From NCBI GenBank assembly GCA_963790525.1, contig CAWBOV010000002.1, forward strand, positions 682,001-746,000: a stretch of DNA of 64,000 nucleotides. The letters run 5' to 3'. This document shows positions 7,607-18,251 of the stretch, piece by piece. Every line of letters starts with the position of its first letter. Positions within the stretch are counted from its first letter, which is position 1. The translations under genes and the position numbers were made by a program. Origin of the DNA: CAWBOV01 sp963790525 (GTDB lineage Bacteria > Actinomycetota > Actinomycetes > Mycobacteriales > Jatrophihabitantaceae). The notes below the pieces were generated by a model. That model was given only the letters and a program-made list of their open reading frames with translations, searched no databases and was not told the DNA's origin.

Positions 7607-9135
7607 GTGAGTTCAGAGCATCCCGACCCCGCACCCGCCACCCCGTCAGACCCTGCCGAGGACATCCCGGAGCAGATGCGCATCCGCCGGGCCAAGTACG
7701 ACCGGCTGATGGCAGAGCCCGGCGGCGGCGCGTACCCGGTCTCGGTCGCGCGGACGGACTCCCTCGCTGAGGTGCGCGAACGGTTCCCGGACCTGCCCCC
7801 CGGCGCCGAGACCGGTGCCGTCGTCGGGGTGTCCGGTCGCGTCATCCTCAGCCGCAACACCGGCAAGCTCTGTTTCGCGACGCTGCGTGACGACGGCACC
7901 GAGCTGCAGGTGATGCTGTCCGCCGCCCAGGTGGGCGCCGAGTCGCTGGCTGCGTGGAAGGCCGACGTCGACCTCGGAGACATCGTGTTCGTGCACGGCG
8001 AGGTCATCGCGTCCAAACGCGGGGAACTGTCTGTCCTGGCCGATTCGTGGCGGATGGCCGCCAAGGCGCTCCGCCCGCTGCCGGTGGCACACAAGCCGAT
8101 GAGCGAGGAGGCGCGGGTACGCCAGCGCTACGTCGACCTCATCGTCCGGCCCGACGCCCGCCGGATGGTGCTGGCGCGGGCGACGGTGACCCGCTCGCTG
8201 CGCGAGACCCTGCACCGCCTCGGGTACGTGGAGCTGGAGACCCCGGTGCTGCAGTCGCTGCACGGTGGGGCCGCTGCCCGGCCGTTCCGGACCCACCTGA
8301 ACGCCTTCGACCTGGAGATGTCGCTGCGCATCGCGACGGAGCTGTATCTCAAACGCGCGATCGTCGGCGGTATCGATAAAGTCTACGAAATCGGTCGGAT
8401 ATTCCGTAACGAGGGAGTGGACTCCTCGCATTCGCCGGAATTCACGTCACTGGAAGCGTACGAGTCCTACGGTGACTACGACACGATGGCGGCGCTGACC
8501 AAGAAAATGGTCACTGATGCCGCCCGCGCGATGGGTGTGACCGAGATCTATTCGGCAGATGGCACAGCAATTGATCTATTCGGTGAGTGGAAATCGATCA
8601 CCGTTCATGAGGCCGTGTCTGCCGCTGTGGAAGAAGTCGTTACCGCAGATACTTCCGTGGAGCGGCTCCGTGAGATAGCCGAAGCTTTCGACGTGCCGTG
8701 CAGCCGGACTGGGATGCCGGCGCAATCGTGCTCGAACTGCACGAGAAATTGGTCGAGCACACTCTTATTCAACCCACATTCGTCCGTGACTATCCCGTGT
8801 CGGTCCGGCCGCTGGCGCGTGCGCACCGGGACGACCCGCGGCTGGCAGAGGCGTGGGACCTGATGATCGGCGGGGTCGAGCTGGTCGCCGCGTACTCGGA
8901 GCTCAACGACCCCGTCGAGCAGCGCCGCCGCCTCTACGAGCAGTCGCTGGCGGCCGCGGCGGGAGATCCTGAGGCGATGGAACTCGACGAGGATTTCCTC
9001 CGCGCTCTCGAGCACGCGATGCCCCCGACCGGTGGACTCGGACTCGGTGTCGACCGATTGATCATGCTCCTGACCGGGCGCTGGGGAATTCGCGAGACAA
9101 TCCTCTTTCCGCTGCTGAAGCCACTTCCGGGCTGA
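7607..9135 (+). CDS. lysS: Lysyl-tRNA synthetase, class II (one frameshift)
   Basis: A cytosolic enzyme charging tRNA-Lys. It has an OB-fold anticodon-binding domain (about residues 60-170), then the class II core with motif 2 FRNEGVDSSHSPEF and motif 3 GLGLGVDRLIMLL. The frame breaks near 8697: the expected DVPVQPDWD reads DVPCSRTG because one G is missing, and the protein resumes as VQPDWDAGAIVLELHEKL to the stop at 9135. The corrected length is about 509 residues, normal for the family. Placement before lsr2 and clpC matches mycobacteria. Since this is an essential enzyme, a sequencing deletion is the likely cause. The stretch 8,340-8,720 is less GC-rich than its surroundings. Confidence 0.9.
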
Positions 9136-9207
9136 CCTTTGCTTCGGCGGATGATTCGCTATACCGTGACCGGGCACTATTAATCGCAACGCAAGGGGAC
9201 CCGGATA

Positions 9208-9547
9208 ATGGCCAAGCGTGTTCATGTCGTTCTCGAGGACGACCTCACCGGTGGCGAGGCGAGCGCAGACGGTCTCGTTCTCTCTCGACGGATCGTCCTA
9301 TGAGATCGATCTGAACGACGAGAATGCCGGCGCCCTGCGCGATGCCCTCTCCGTCTATGTGGGTCACGCGCGCAAGACCAACGGCGGCGCCCGCCCACCG
9401 CGGCCGGGCGCTCGCGGAGTCGCGCGGGTGGATCGTGAGCAGATCAAGGCAATTCGCGAATGGGCCAAGCGCAATGACCAGAACGTCAGCGACCGCGGCC
9501 GCATCCCCGCCCACGTGCTGGAGGCCTACAACAAGGCCATCGGCTGA
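9208..9547 (+). CDS. lsr2: Lsr2 nucleoid-associated H-NS-like protein (one frameshift)
   Basis: Lsr2 binds AT-rich DNA, bridges it and silences acquired genes. The N-terminus begins MAKRVHVVLEDDLTGG at the ATG at 9208, preceded by AAGGGG. After the codon at 9259 an extra A shifts the frame; the protein continues as AQTVSFSLDGSSYEIDL and ends with the DNA-binding domain, whose RGR hook (DRGRIPAHVLEAYNKA) is intact. The corrected product is about 112 residues, the usual size. A shorter open frame from 9218 only covers the distal part with a wrong N-terminus. Confidence 0.9.
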
Positions 9548-9553
9548 CCCACG

Positions 9554-10216
9554 TCACACGGCGATCTGCATGAGCAGCCCGTGCGCGTCCCGCTCGGCGG
9601 GACGACCGAGGACGCGGGCGGTCCCTGCTGCGCAGCGCAGCGCGGTCCACGCCGCGGCCACGCTGTCGAGGACGTCGTCGACGGGCACCCCGGCCGGGGC
9701 GAGCGTGAGATCGATCTCGCCCAGCCAACCGCCGAGCGCCGCCAGTCGCTGACCCGCCCCGACCGCGGTCTTCTTCGAGGCCGGCGTCCGCCCGGTGAGC
9801 TCCCGGAACGAGCACTCCGGGTGGACCTCCCGGACCCGCTGCTGCAGCTGCGGGGTGAGGAGCGCGTCCAGCTCGGCGACCTTCGGCAGGAGGTTCCACA
9901 TCTGCACCGAGACGCCGATCCCGAGCCGGTGCGGTGCGCCCGGGCGCCAGTGCCCGAAGGTCTCGCGGGTGGGCGTCCAGAAGATGCTGCTGCGGGCGCT
10001 GCCGAGGAACGCCCGCGCCTCGTCGTCGCAGCGCCGCCGCCCCGACACCGGCAGCCCGATCGGCATGTCCACCCCGATCGTCGAGTCGGGGTAGGCGGCC
10101 AGCACGCCGGCGAAGTCGGTGTGGGTCGACCAGGCCAGCGTGCGCCCGTCGGTCGCCGCGGCCACCCAGCCCCCGCGCCAGCCGTCCACCCCGACAGCCC
10201 GCCCGCCCTCCGCCAT
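9554..10216 (-). CDS. DUF429-family protein (predicted RNase H-like nuclease)
   Basis: A 220-residue protein with the features of DUF429: an early GVDGWRGGW strand (acidic residue in the first RNase-H-like strand), IGVDMPIGLP around residue 50, and CDDEARAFLG followed by a conserved SIFWTPTRET segment. The fold is predicted to be nuclease-like, but no activity or substrate is established. It is convergent with lsr2 (6 nt apart) and divergent from clpC. Confidence 0.75.
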   Translation of the reverse strand: MAEGGRAVGVDGWRGGWVAAATDGRTLAWSTHTDFAGVLAAYPDSTIGVDMPIGLPVSGRRRCDDEARAFLGSARSSIFWTPTRETFGHWRPGAPHRLGIGVSVQMWNLLPKVAELDALLTPQLQQRVREVHPECSFRELTGRTPASKKTAVGAGQRLAALGGWLGEIDLTLAPAGVPVDDVLDSVAAAWTALRCAAGTARVLGRPAERDAHGLLMQIAV

Positions 10217-10525
10217 GCCCGCCTCCTGCCCGTCGCCCGGTGCCTCGGCGGGAACGCGGCCGAAACCTGATCGTCGACAGTGTGATGTTCGCTGATGGCG
10301 GATTGGGTGGCGGCATGGATCCCGGCGCCTGCAGGTTTAGTGCAAGTGAGTGCCGAAGGGTGACCTGATTTCGGCGCTCTCGATGAGAAACACCAGGAAC
10401 TGCGGACTAGAGTTGACCGGACCGGGACCGTCCAGCGGGGCCGCGGCTGCCGAACCTACGGCAACCAGCGACCCGGCGTAGACGGTTCCGGGTCGATCGG
10501 CCACTTGGCGCGGAAGGAGACGTAC
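10217..10525. other. 309-bp gene-free region upstream of clpC
   Basis: No coding potential is seen. It contains the ClgR-like site (10287-10300) and two -10-like hexamers (TTTAGT at 10336, TAGAGT at 10408). The clpC ribosome-binding site AAGGAG is at 10514-10519. Confidence 0.6.
10287..10300 (+). promoter_or_regulatory. Predicted ClgR operator upstream of clpC
   Basis: The sequence GTTCGC-N5-GCG, here GTTCGCTGATGGCG, matches the ClgR operator described for Streptomyces and the core CGCYNANRGCG of the Corynebacterium motif. ClgR activates clp genes in actinobacteria. The site would centre about 50 bp upstream of a start driven by the TTTAGT element. Confidence 0.6.
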
Positions 10526-13027
<2,502 letters not shown>

Positions 13028-13041
13028 CACCCGATCGAACA

Positions 13042-13077
13042 CAGCAGGGCCGTCCCCACGCGGGGGCGGCCCTGCTG
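13042..13077. terminator. Rho-independent-type terminator between clpC and mutY
   Basis: A long GC-rich inverted repeat, CAGCAGGGCCG paired with CGGCCCTGCTG, with additional TCCCC/GGGGG pairing around a short loop. It lies 15 nt after the clpC stop and before the convergent mutY stop, so it can serve both genes. No T-tract follows, as is common in actinobacteria. Confidence 0.75.
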
Positions 13078-13094
13078 CATTCCCCGTGCCGCGC

Positions 13095-13961
13095 TCAGGC
13101 GGGGAGGGCGAAGCGCCCGTCGGGCAGGAGTTCGACGAGCCCGTCCACGAGCAGGGTGTCCAGTGCCCGTGCCCGCTGGATCGGGTCGTGCCAGACGATG
13201 TCCAGGGCGCGGGCGGCGACCGGCCCGGGACTGGCACGCAGCACGTCCATCAGCTTGCCGCGGACCTGCCGGTCGGTGCCCGCGAAGCGCTGCGGTCGCA
13301 CGACGGGACCGTCGTAGGCGGGGTAGCCGGCCGCGCGCCAGGCGCACTCGGCCGAGAGCGGACAGTCACCGCATCGCGGCGCGGTTGCCGTGCAGACGAG
13401 CGCGCCGAGCTCCATGACCGCGATGCTGAAGACCGCGGCGGCCGCGTCGTCGGCCGGGAGCAGCGCCTCGGCATCGGCCAGATCGCGTCGGGCCGACGGT
13501 GGGCCGGCGCTGCCCTGCCCGCGCACCGCTCGCGCGATCACCCGGCGGACGTTGGTGTCGACCACCGGATGGCGCTGGCCGAAGGCGAAGGTCGCGACCG
13601 CGCGGGCGGTGTAGTCGCCGATCCCGGGCAGCGCCAGGAGCGCCTCCACATCGGCGGGAACGGCGCCGGCGTGATCGGCGACCAGCGCGGCGGCGCAGGC
13701 GTGCAGGCGCAACGCGCGGCGCGGATAACCCAGCTTGCCCCAGGCGCGGACCACCTCGCCCGGGCTCTCCGCCGCGAGCGCCGCCGGCGTGGGCCAGCGG
13801 CGCATCCACTCCTGCCAGACCGGGAGCACCCGGCTGACCGGTGTCTGCTGCAGCATGATCTCGCTGACGAGCACGCCCCACGGCGTCGCCGCCGGCTCCC
13901 GCCAGGGAAGGTCACGGGCGTGGGCTGCGTACCACCCGGTGAGGCCCGCGACGATGTCCAC
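13095..13961 (-). CDS. mutY: A/G-specific adenine glycosylase MutY
   Basis: A DNA-repair glycosylase that removes adenine opposite 8-oxoguanine. The catalytic glutamate is E34 in LVSEIMLQQTP; the helix-hairpin-helix LPGIGDYTARAVATF and VVDTNVRRV follow, then the 4Fe-4S loop C-x6-C-x2-C-x5-C (CTATAPRCGDCPLSAEC). The C-terminal domain is short, as in mycobacteria. GTG 13961 was chosen because a TAGGGT hexamer lies 7 nt before it (leaderless layout) and conservation begins just after; the open frame extends to 14030. About 288 residues. Confidence 0.9.
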   Translation of the reverse strand: MDIVAGLTGWYAAHARDLPWREPAATPWGVLVSEIMLQQTPVSRVLPVWQEWMRRWPTPAALAAESPGEVVRAWGKLGYPRRALRLHACAAALVADHAGAVPADVEALLALPGIGDYTARAVATFAFGQRHPVVDTNVRRVIARAVRGQGSAGPPSARRDLADAEALLPADDAAAAVFSIAVMELGALVCTATAPRCGDCPLSAECAWRAAGYPAYDGPVVRPQRFAGTDRQVRGKLMDVLRASPGPVAARALDIVWHDPIQRARALDTLLVDGLVELLPDGRFALPA

Positions 13962-13968
13962 CAGCGCG

Positions 13969-13974
13969 ACCCTA
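13969..13974 (-). promoter_or_regulatory. -10 box of a leaderless promoter (mutY)
   Basis: TAGGGT on the minus strand, 7 nt before the proposed GTG at 13961. Confidence 0.4.
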
Positions 13975-14097
13975 GTTGGCGCCGCTGCGCCCCGCGTCGC
14001 GGCGCCGGACCGCGGACGGATGTGCAGCAACGCACAGCACGGCGGCGCGGTGTTGCAACCCTGGCGCAGGGGGAATCTGGTCTACCGTCATGGCACG

Positions 14098-14742
14098 ATG
14101 CTGCACCCCGTCGGAAAGTTGCCGCCCGCCGTCTACTGGCGTCGTCGGCTGTTCGTCGGCGTCGTCCTGCTCCTGATTCTGTGGATCGTCTGGATCCTGA
14201 TCGGCGGGGGCGGCGGGAGCGGCAAGTCGAGCGCCGACGGCACGCAGCAGAGCTCGGTGAACTCCACCTCCGCGCCGACGACGCAGGCCACCGTCCCGTC
14301 CACGCCGGTGTCCACGTCGACGGCCGGCACCGTCTCGGCCGGGACCGTCTCGTGCACACCGGCGATGCTCACCGTCACCGCTGCCACGGGCAAGAAGTCC
14401 TACCCGGTGAGCGGGACGCCTGACCTCTACCTCGTGGTCACCAACACCTCGACGAAGCCGTGCAAGCAGGATCTGGCCGACAAGCAGATAGAGCTGCGCG
14501 TCTACACCGGCGATGTCAGGGTGTGGGGCAGCCACGACTGCAAGATCGAGCCGGGGACCGACGTGGAGACGCTCCTGCCGAAGAAGGCGGTGCGGCGGGG
14601 GATCGTCTGGTCGGGCCAGACGTCGGCGCCGGGCTGCGCCGGGACGCGTCTCGTGGCGCAGGCCGGGACCTACACCCTCCTCGCGCTGCTGGCCAACGAG
14701 CAGAGCAAGCCGGTCACGTTCCAGCTGACCTCGACCGGCTGA
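14098..14742 (+). CDS. Membrane-anchored extracytoplasmic protein of unknown function
   Basis: A 214-residue protein. Residues 1-16 are short and basic, residues about 17-36 form a hydrophobic anchor (LFVGVVLLLILWIVWILIG), then a Gly-rich hinge and a Ser/Thr-rich linker (about 42-85), then a soluble domain of about 125 residues with four cysteines (CTP, PCKQD, DCKIE, GCAGT), probably two disulfides outside the membrane. No known family is recognised. Neighbours mutY and disA are in the opposite direction. Its 3' end overlaps a 29-bp tandem repeat. Confidence 0.75.
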   Translation: MLHPVGKLPPAVYWRRRLFVGVVLLLILWIVWILIGGGGGSGKSSADGTQQSSVNSTSAPTTQATVPSTPVSTSTAGTVSAGTVSCTPAMLTVTAATGKKSYPVSGTPDLYLVVTNTSTKPCKQDLADKQIELRVYTGDVRVWGSHDCKIEPGTDVETLLPKKAVRRGIVWSGQTSAPGCAGTRLVAQAGTYTLLALLANEQSKPVTFQLTSTG

Positions 14743-14803
14743 CGCCACAAGAGCTGACCTCGGCCGGCTGACGCCGAAAGAGCTGACCTCGGCCGCCTGA
14801 GCC
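14723..14803. repeat. 29-bp tandem repeat, about 2.8 copies
   Basis: The unit beginning AGCTGACCTCG(A/G)CCGGCTGACG occurs at 14723, 14752 and 14781, a period of exactly 29 bp; the third copy is partial and diverged. The first copy encodes the last residues and TGA stop of the preceding gene, so the repeats are duplications of that gene's end. 29 is not a multiple of 3, so each copy is in a different frame. Confidence 0.8.
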
Positions 14804-14835
14804 GGGCACGCTCGGTGCGGCCGGCCGGCGCCGCG

Positions 14836-15918
14836 CTAGTTGTAGCGCTCGACGATCGAGGCGTCGACCAGCCGGCTCAGCGCCTCGCGCACGGTGCGCG
14901 CGCGGGTCTCGCCGATACCCTCGACGTCGCGCAGATCGTCCGCGGTCGCCGCCAGCACCTTCTGCAGGCTGCCGAAGTGCTCCACCACGCGGTCGAGCAC
15001 GGCACCGGGCAGCCGGGGTGCGCGGCTGAGCAGCCGGTAGCCGCGCGGGCTGAGACGGCCATCTCCAGGCTCTCCGGTTCCGCCGGATAACCCAGCGCGC
15101 TGGCGACCAGGGTCAGATCGAGCAGATCGTTGGCCGACAGCGCGTCCAGGTCCGCCTCGGCCGCCTCGGCGGTCCGGGCGCGGCGGCCGGTCGGCACGTA
15201 GTCGCGCAGCGATCAGCTGCGGTCGGCGTGCACGCCGGCCATCAGCTCGTCCAGCTGCAGCGACAGCAGCCGTCCGTCGGTGCCGAGCTCGACGACGTAG
15301 CGGCTCGAGCTCGTCCTCGATGCGCAGCACCATCTCCAGCCGCTGCGAGACGCTCACCGCGTCGCGCACCGTGACCAGGTCCTCGATCTCCAGCGCGGAG
15401 AGGGTGTTGGAGACCTCGTCCAGGCGGGTCTTGTACCGCTCGAGGGTGTCGATGGCCTGGTTGGCGCGGGAGAGCAGCTCCGACGAGCCGTCGAGCACGT
15501 GGCGGCGGCCGTCGAGGTACAGGCCGATGATCCGCATCGACTGGGACACCGAGATGACCGGGTACCCGGTCTGCGTCGAGACCCGCTGGGCGGTGCGGTG
15601 CCGGGTGCCCGACTCCTCGGTCGGGATCCCGGAGTCGGGCATGAGGTGGGTCGCTGCGCGGAGGATGCGTGTTCCGTCGGTGGACAGCACGACGGCGCCG
15701 TCCATCTTGGCCAGCTCCCGCAGCCGGGTGGCGGAGAACTCGACGTCCAGGGGGAAGCCGCCGGTGCAGATCGACTCGACGACCTTGTCGTAGCCCAGGA
15801 CGATCAGGGCGCCGGTGTTGCCACGCAGGATCCGTTCCAGGCCCTCGCGCAGGCCGGTTCCGGGCGCGAGCGTCGCGAGGACCTGGCGCAGGCCGTCGTC
15901 GCGGTCGGAGAGGGGCAC
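14836..15918 (-). CDS. disA: DisA, DNA integrity scanning protein and diadenylate cyclase (frameshifted)
   Basis: DisA makes c-di-AMP from ATP and scans DNA for branched structures. The N-terminal DAC domain is intact, with the D73-G-A motif (MDGAVVLSTDG) and RHR at 106-108 (GTRHRTAQR). The C-terminal helix-hairpin-helix (FGSLQKVLAATADDLRDVEGIGETRA) is also intact. Between 15,055 and 15,310 the reading frame changes at least four times, including an apparent TGA; correct segments such as YVVELGTDGRLLSLQLDEL and SANDLLDLTLVASALGYP can be read piecewise. The corrected length is about 360 residues, normal for DisA. The order lpqE-radA-disA is as in mycobacteria. Start GTG 15918. Confidence 0.88.
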   Translation of the reverse strand: MPLSDRDDGLRQVLATLAPGTGLREGLERILRGNTGALIVLGYDKVVESICTGGFPLDVEFSATRLRELAKMDGAVVLSTDGTRILRAATHLMPDSGIPTEESGTRHRTAQRVSTQTGYPVISVSQSMRIIGLYLDGRRHVLDGSSELLSRANQAIDTLERYKTRLDEVSNTLSALEIEDLVTVRDAVSVSQRLEMVLRIEDELEPLRRRARHRRTAAVAAAGRADGRRARRPQLIAARLRADRPPRPDRRGGRGGPGRAVGQRSARSDPGRQRAGLSGGTGEPGDGRLSPRGYRLLSRAPRLPGAVLDRVVEHFGSLQKVLAATADDLRDVEGIGETRARTVREALSRLVDASIVERYN

Positions 15919-16021
15919 GCGGGATCCTTTGGTGGGGGGTGTCGGCGGCCGGGAGGTGTCCGGCGCTGCGGCTGAGCGAGAGTTTACCGGCGCGCGGCGC
16001 GTCCCGGGTGCGCGGCGATCC

Positions 16022-17401
16022 TCACCGGGTGGCGGCGGCCAGCGCCTCGGCGACGGTGGCGACCTGGACGACGCGTAACCCTGTGGCCCGGATGGTCTCG
16101 CTGGTGGGAGGGACCAGGGCGGTGGTGAACCCGAGCCGGGCAGCCTCGGCCAGACGTCGGCCGAGGGCGCCGACCCGCCGCACGTCACCGGACAGCGAGA
16201 GTTCCCCGACGGCGCACACCCGGCCGGGGACCGGGACGTCGCGGGTGGCGGAGTGGACGGCCAGCGCGATCGCGAGGTCGGCCGCGGGCTCGGTGACGCG
16301 CAGGCCGCCGACGCTGGCGGCGTACACGTCCTTCTCCGCGAGCGGCAGGCGCGCGTGCTTGCCCAGGATCGCCAGCACCATGGCCACGCGGGAGGAGTCG
16401 AGGTCGGTCACCGAACGCCGCGCCGAGCCGCCGTTCGTCGACGCCGTGACCAGCGACTGGACCTCGGTCAGCAGCGGCCGGCGCCCCTCGATCGTCACGG
16501 TCACGCAGGTCCCAGCGACGGCGGTGCCCCGGTGGGACAGGAAGAGCCCGGACGGGTCGGTCAGCCCGGCGATGCCGTCCTCCAGCATCTCGAAGCACCC
16601 GACCTCGTCCGCGGCGCCGTAGCGGTTCTTGACCGCGCGCACCAGTCGCAGCGACGAGTGCCGGTCGCCCTCGAAGTGCAGGACGACGTCGACGAGGTGT
16701 TCGAGCATCCGCGGCCCCGCGATCGAGCCGTCCTTGGTCACGTGACCGACGAGCACGGTGGCCATCCCCCGGGCCTTGGCCGCGCCGATCAGGGCCGCCG
16801 ACACGGCGCGGATCTGGGTGACGCTGCCGGCGCCCCCGTCCACGGACGCGGTGGCGATCGTCTGGACGGAGTCGACCACGAGCAGCCCGGGGTCCACCGT
16901 CTCGACGTGGGTGAGCACGGCGCCGAGGTCGTTCTCGGCGGCCAGGAAGAGTTCGGGATGCAGGGCGCCCGTGCGCTCGGCGCGCAGCCGTACCTGGGCG
17001 GCCGACTCCTCGCCCGTGACGATCAGCGCCCGGCGCCCGGACGTCGCGGCGAAGGACCGTGCGACGTCGAGCAGGAGGGTCGACTTGCCCACGCCGGGCT
17101 CGCCGGCCAGCAGCACCACGGAACCGGCGACGAGCCCACCCCCGAGGACGCGGTCGAGCTCGGAGATGCCGGTCGGCTGCGCCCGGGCGATCTCGGCGCC
17201 GTGCTCGGAGATCGGGGTGGCCGCGGACCGGACCGGGCCGGGGCGGGTGGGGACGAGACTGACCGCCGCGCCGACCTCGCTCATGGTGCCCCAGGCCTGG
17301 CACTCCGGGCAGCGCCCCACCCAGCGGATGGAGGTCGTGCCGCACTCGTCGCAGCGGAAACTGGTGCTCGCGCGCTTACCCGTGGGGCTCGGTCTGGTCA
17401 C
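16022..17401 (-). CDS. radA: DNA repair protein RadA
   Basis: A RecA-related branch-migration ATPase. The 459-residue protein has a C4 zinc finger (C17, C20, C31, C34), a RecA-like core with Walker A GEPGVGKST (about 103-111) and Walker B LLVVDSVQTI, the RadA-specific motif KNRYG (KNRFG in most relatives), and a C-terminal Lon-protease-like domain (about 285-459) that acts as a scaffold. Start GTG 17401 has TACATT 7 nt upstream. It lies upstream of disA on the same strand; both act on recombination intermediates. Confidence 0.95.
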   Translation of the reverse strand: MTRPSPTGKRASTSFRCDECGTTSIRWVGRCPECQAWGTMSEVGAAVSLVPTRPGPVRSAATPISEHGAEIARAQPTGISELDRVLGGGLVAGSVVLLAGEPGVGKSTLLLDVARSFAATSGRRALIVTGEESAAQVRLRAERTGALHPELFLAAENDLGAVLTHVETVDPGLLVVDSVQTIATASVDGGAGSVTQIRAVSAALIGAAKARGMATVLVGHVTKDGSIAGPRMLEHLVDVVLHFEGDRHSSLRLVRAVKNRYGAADEVGCFEMLEDGIAGLTDPSGLFLSHRGTAVAGTCVTVTIEGRRPLLTEVQSLVTASTNGGSARRSVTDLDSSRVAMVLAILGKHARLPLAEKDVYAASVGGLRVTEPAADLAIALAVHSATRDVPVPGRVCAVGELSLSGDVRRVGALGRRLAEAARLGFTTALVPPTSETIRATGLRVVQVATVAEALAAATR

Positions 17402-17408
17402 ATGTTCG

Positions 17409-17414
17409 AATGTA
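17409..17414 (-). promoter_or_regulatory. -10 box of a leaderless promoter (radA)
   Basis: TACATT on the minus strand, 7 nt before the GTG start of radA. Confidence 0.45.
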
Positions 17415-17459
17415 GCGGGAGCCTACGACGAAACCGGTGAGGCCGGGCCTGCGCCGGTT

Positions 17460-18074
17460 CTACGGGTCGGTCGGGCTGACGTCGATGACCGGTCCGCCGG
17501 TCTGATCGGCGCCGAGCTTGACCGGGATCCGGAAGGTCACCGTCCCGGCCTGGCTGAACGTGAAGGTCACCGTCAGCGACTGCCCGGAGATGAGCGGCGC
17601 GGTCAGTTTCTCCAGGGTGATCGTGGCATCGACGCCGTCGCCTGCGCCCTCGCCGACGCTGACCGAGTGCCCGGCCGGGATCGGGATGGGCGTGCTGACG
17701 GGAAGGACGGAGGCCGACGCGCTCGGCGAGGGAGCGGCGCCGGGCGAGGCGGTGGTGAGACCGCCGAAACTCACGCCGGCGGCCGAGGGCGAGGACACCG
17801 CGGTGAGGGTGTCGTCGGTGCGCCCGTTGTTGACCATGGTGAGCAGGAGGGAGGCGTTGTCGCCGATGATGTAACCGGTCGGTTTGGGCGCCTCGAGACC
17901 GACGTCGCGCAGCCCCATGGTGCCCGCGTTGGCGTTCACCCCGTCGATCACCGAGAACTCGTTGGCCGTCTGCGCCCGCTGTCCGGCAGCGCAGCCGGTG
18001 AGCGCCAGGGCGCACGTGAGCGCTGCGGCGATAGCCGGCGCGAGGCGCTTGCGGGGAGAGATCCGAGCCGTCAC
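17460..18074 (-). CDS. Lipoprotein of the LpqE type
   Basis: A secreted lipoprotein of about 204 residues with a signal peptide ending in lipobox LTGC. The mature part has two beta-rich regions joined by a Pro/Ser/Ala-rich insert (about residues 105-125). Position directly upstream of radA-disA and divergent from carD matches lpqE (Rv3584). The overall fold resembles PCuAC/copper-chaperone-like domains, but a Met/His copper motif is not evident. GTG 18074 was preferred to GTG 18083 because TAGGGT lies exactly 7 nt upstream. Confidence 0.75.
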   Translation of the reverse strand: MTARISPRKRLAPAIAAALTCALALTGCAAGQRAQTANEFSVIDGVNANAGTMGLRDVGLEAPKPTGYIIGDNASLLLTMVNNGRTDDTLTAVSSPSAAGVSFGGLTTASPGAAPSPSASASVLPVSTPIPIPAGHSVSVGEGAGDGVDATITLEKLTAPLISGQSLTVTFTFSQAGTVTFRIPVKLGADQTGGPVIDVSPTDP

Positions 18075-18081
18075 ACGCGAC

Positions 18082-18087
18082 ACCCTA
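18082..18087 (-). promoter_or_regulatory. -10 box of a leaderless promoter (lpqE-like gene)
   Basis: TAGGGT on the minus strand, 7 nt before the GTG at 18074. It overlaps the alternative GTG at 18083, which argues against that start. Confidence 0.45.
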
Positions 18088-18220
18088 TCCGGACGGTGCG
18101 CGCCGCTGTGCGCTGGGTGTGCCGGACCCTCACGGCGAGCCGCGGCCGCGGCGCTCGGGCCGGGCCCACTACCACGCCCGGCTGGGAATCAGCGGCCTCG
18201 GCGGGGGTGTCGCCGCGTGT

Positions 18221-18226
18221 TATCCT
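18221..18226 (+). promoter_or_regulatory. -10 box for carD
   Basis: TATCCT about 25 nt before the carD ATG, in a locally AT-richer stretch. It is followed by a leader with the ribosome-binding element GGAAAGGGG. Unlike many genes here, carD has a leadered mRNA. Confidence 0.4.
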
Positions 18227-18251
18227 TGGCACAGGAAAGGGGTTGCCTCAT

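Noticed and set aside
8690..9270. Programmed frameshifting in lysS or lsr2
   Set aside because: No slippery heptamer or downstream structure is evident, and neither gene is known to use recoding in any bacterium.
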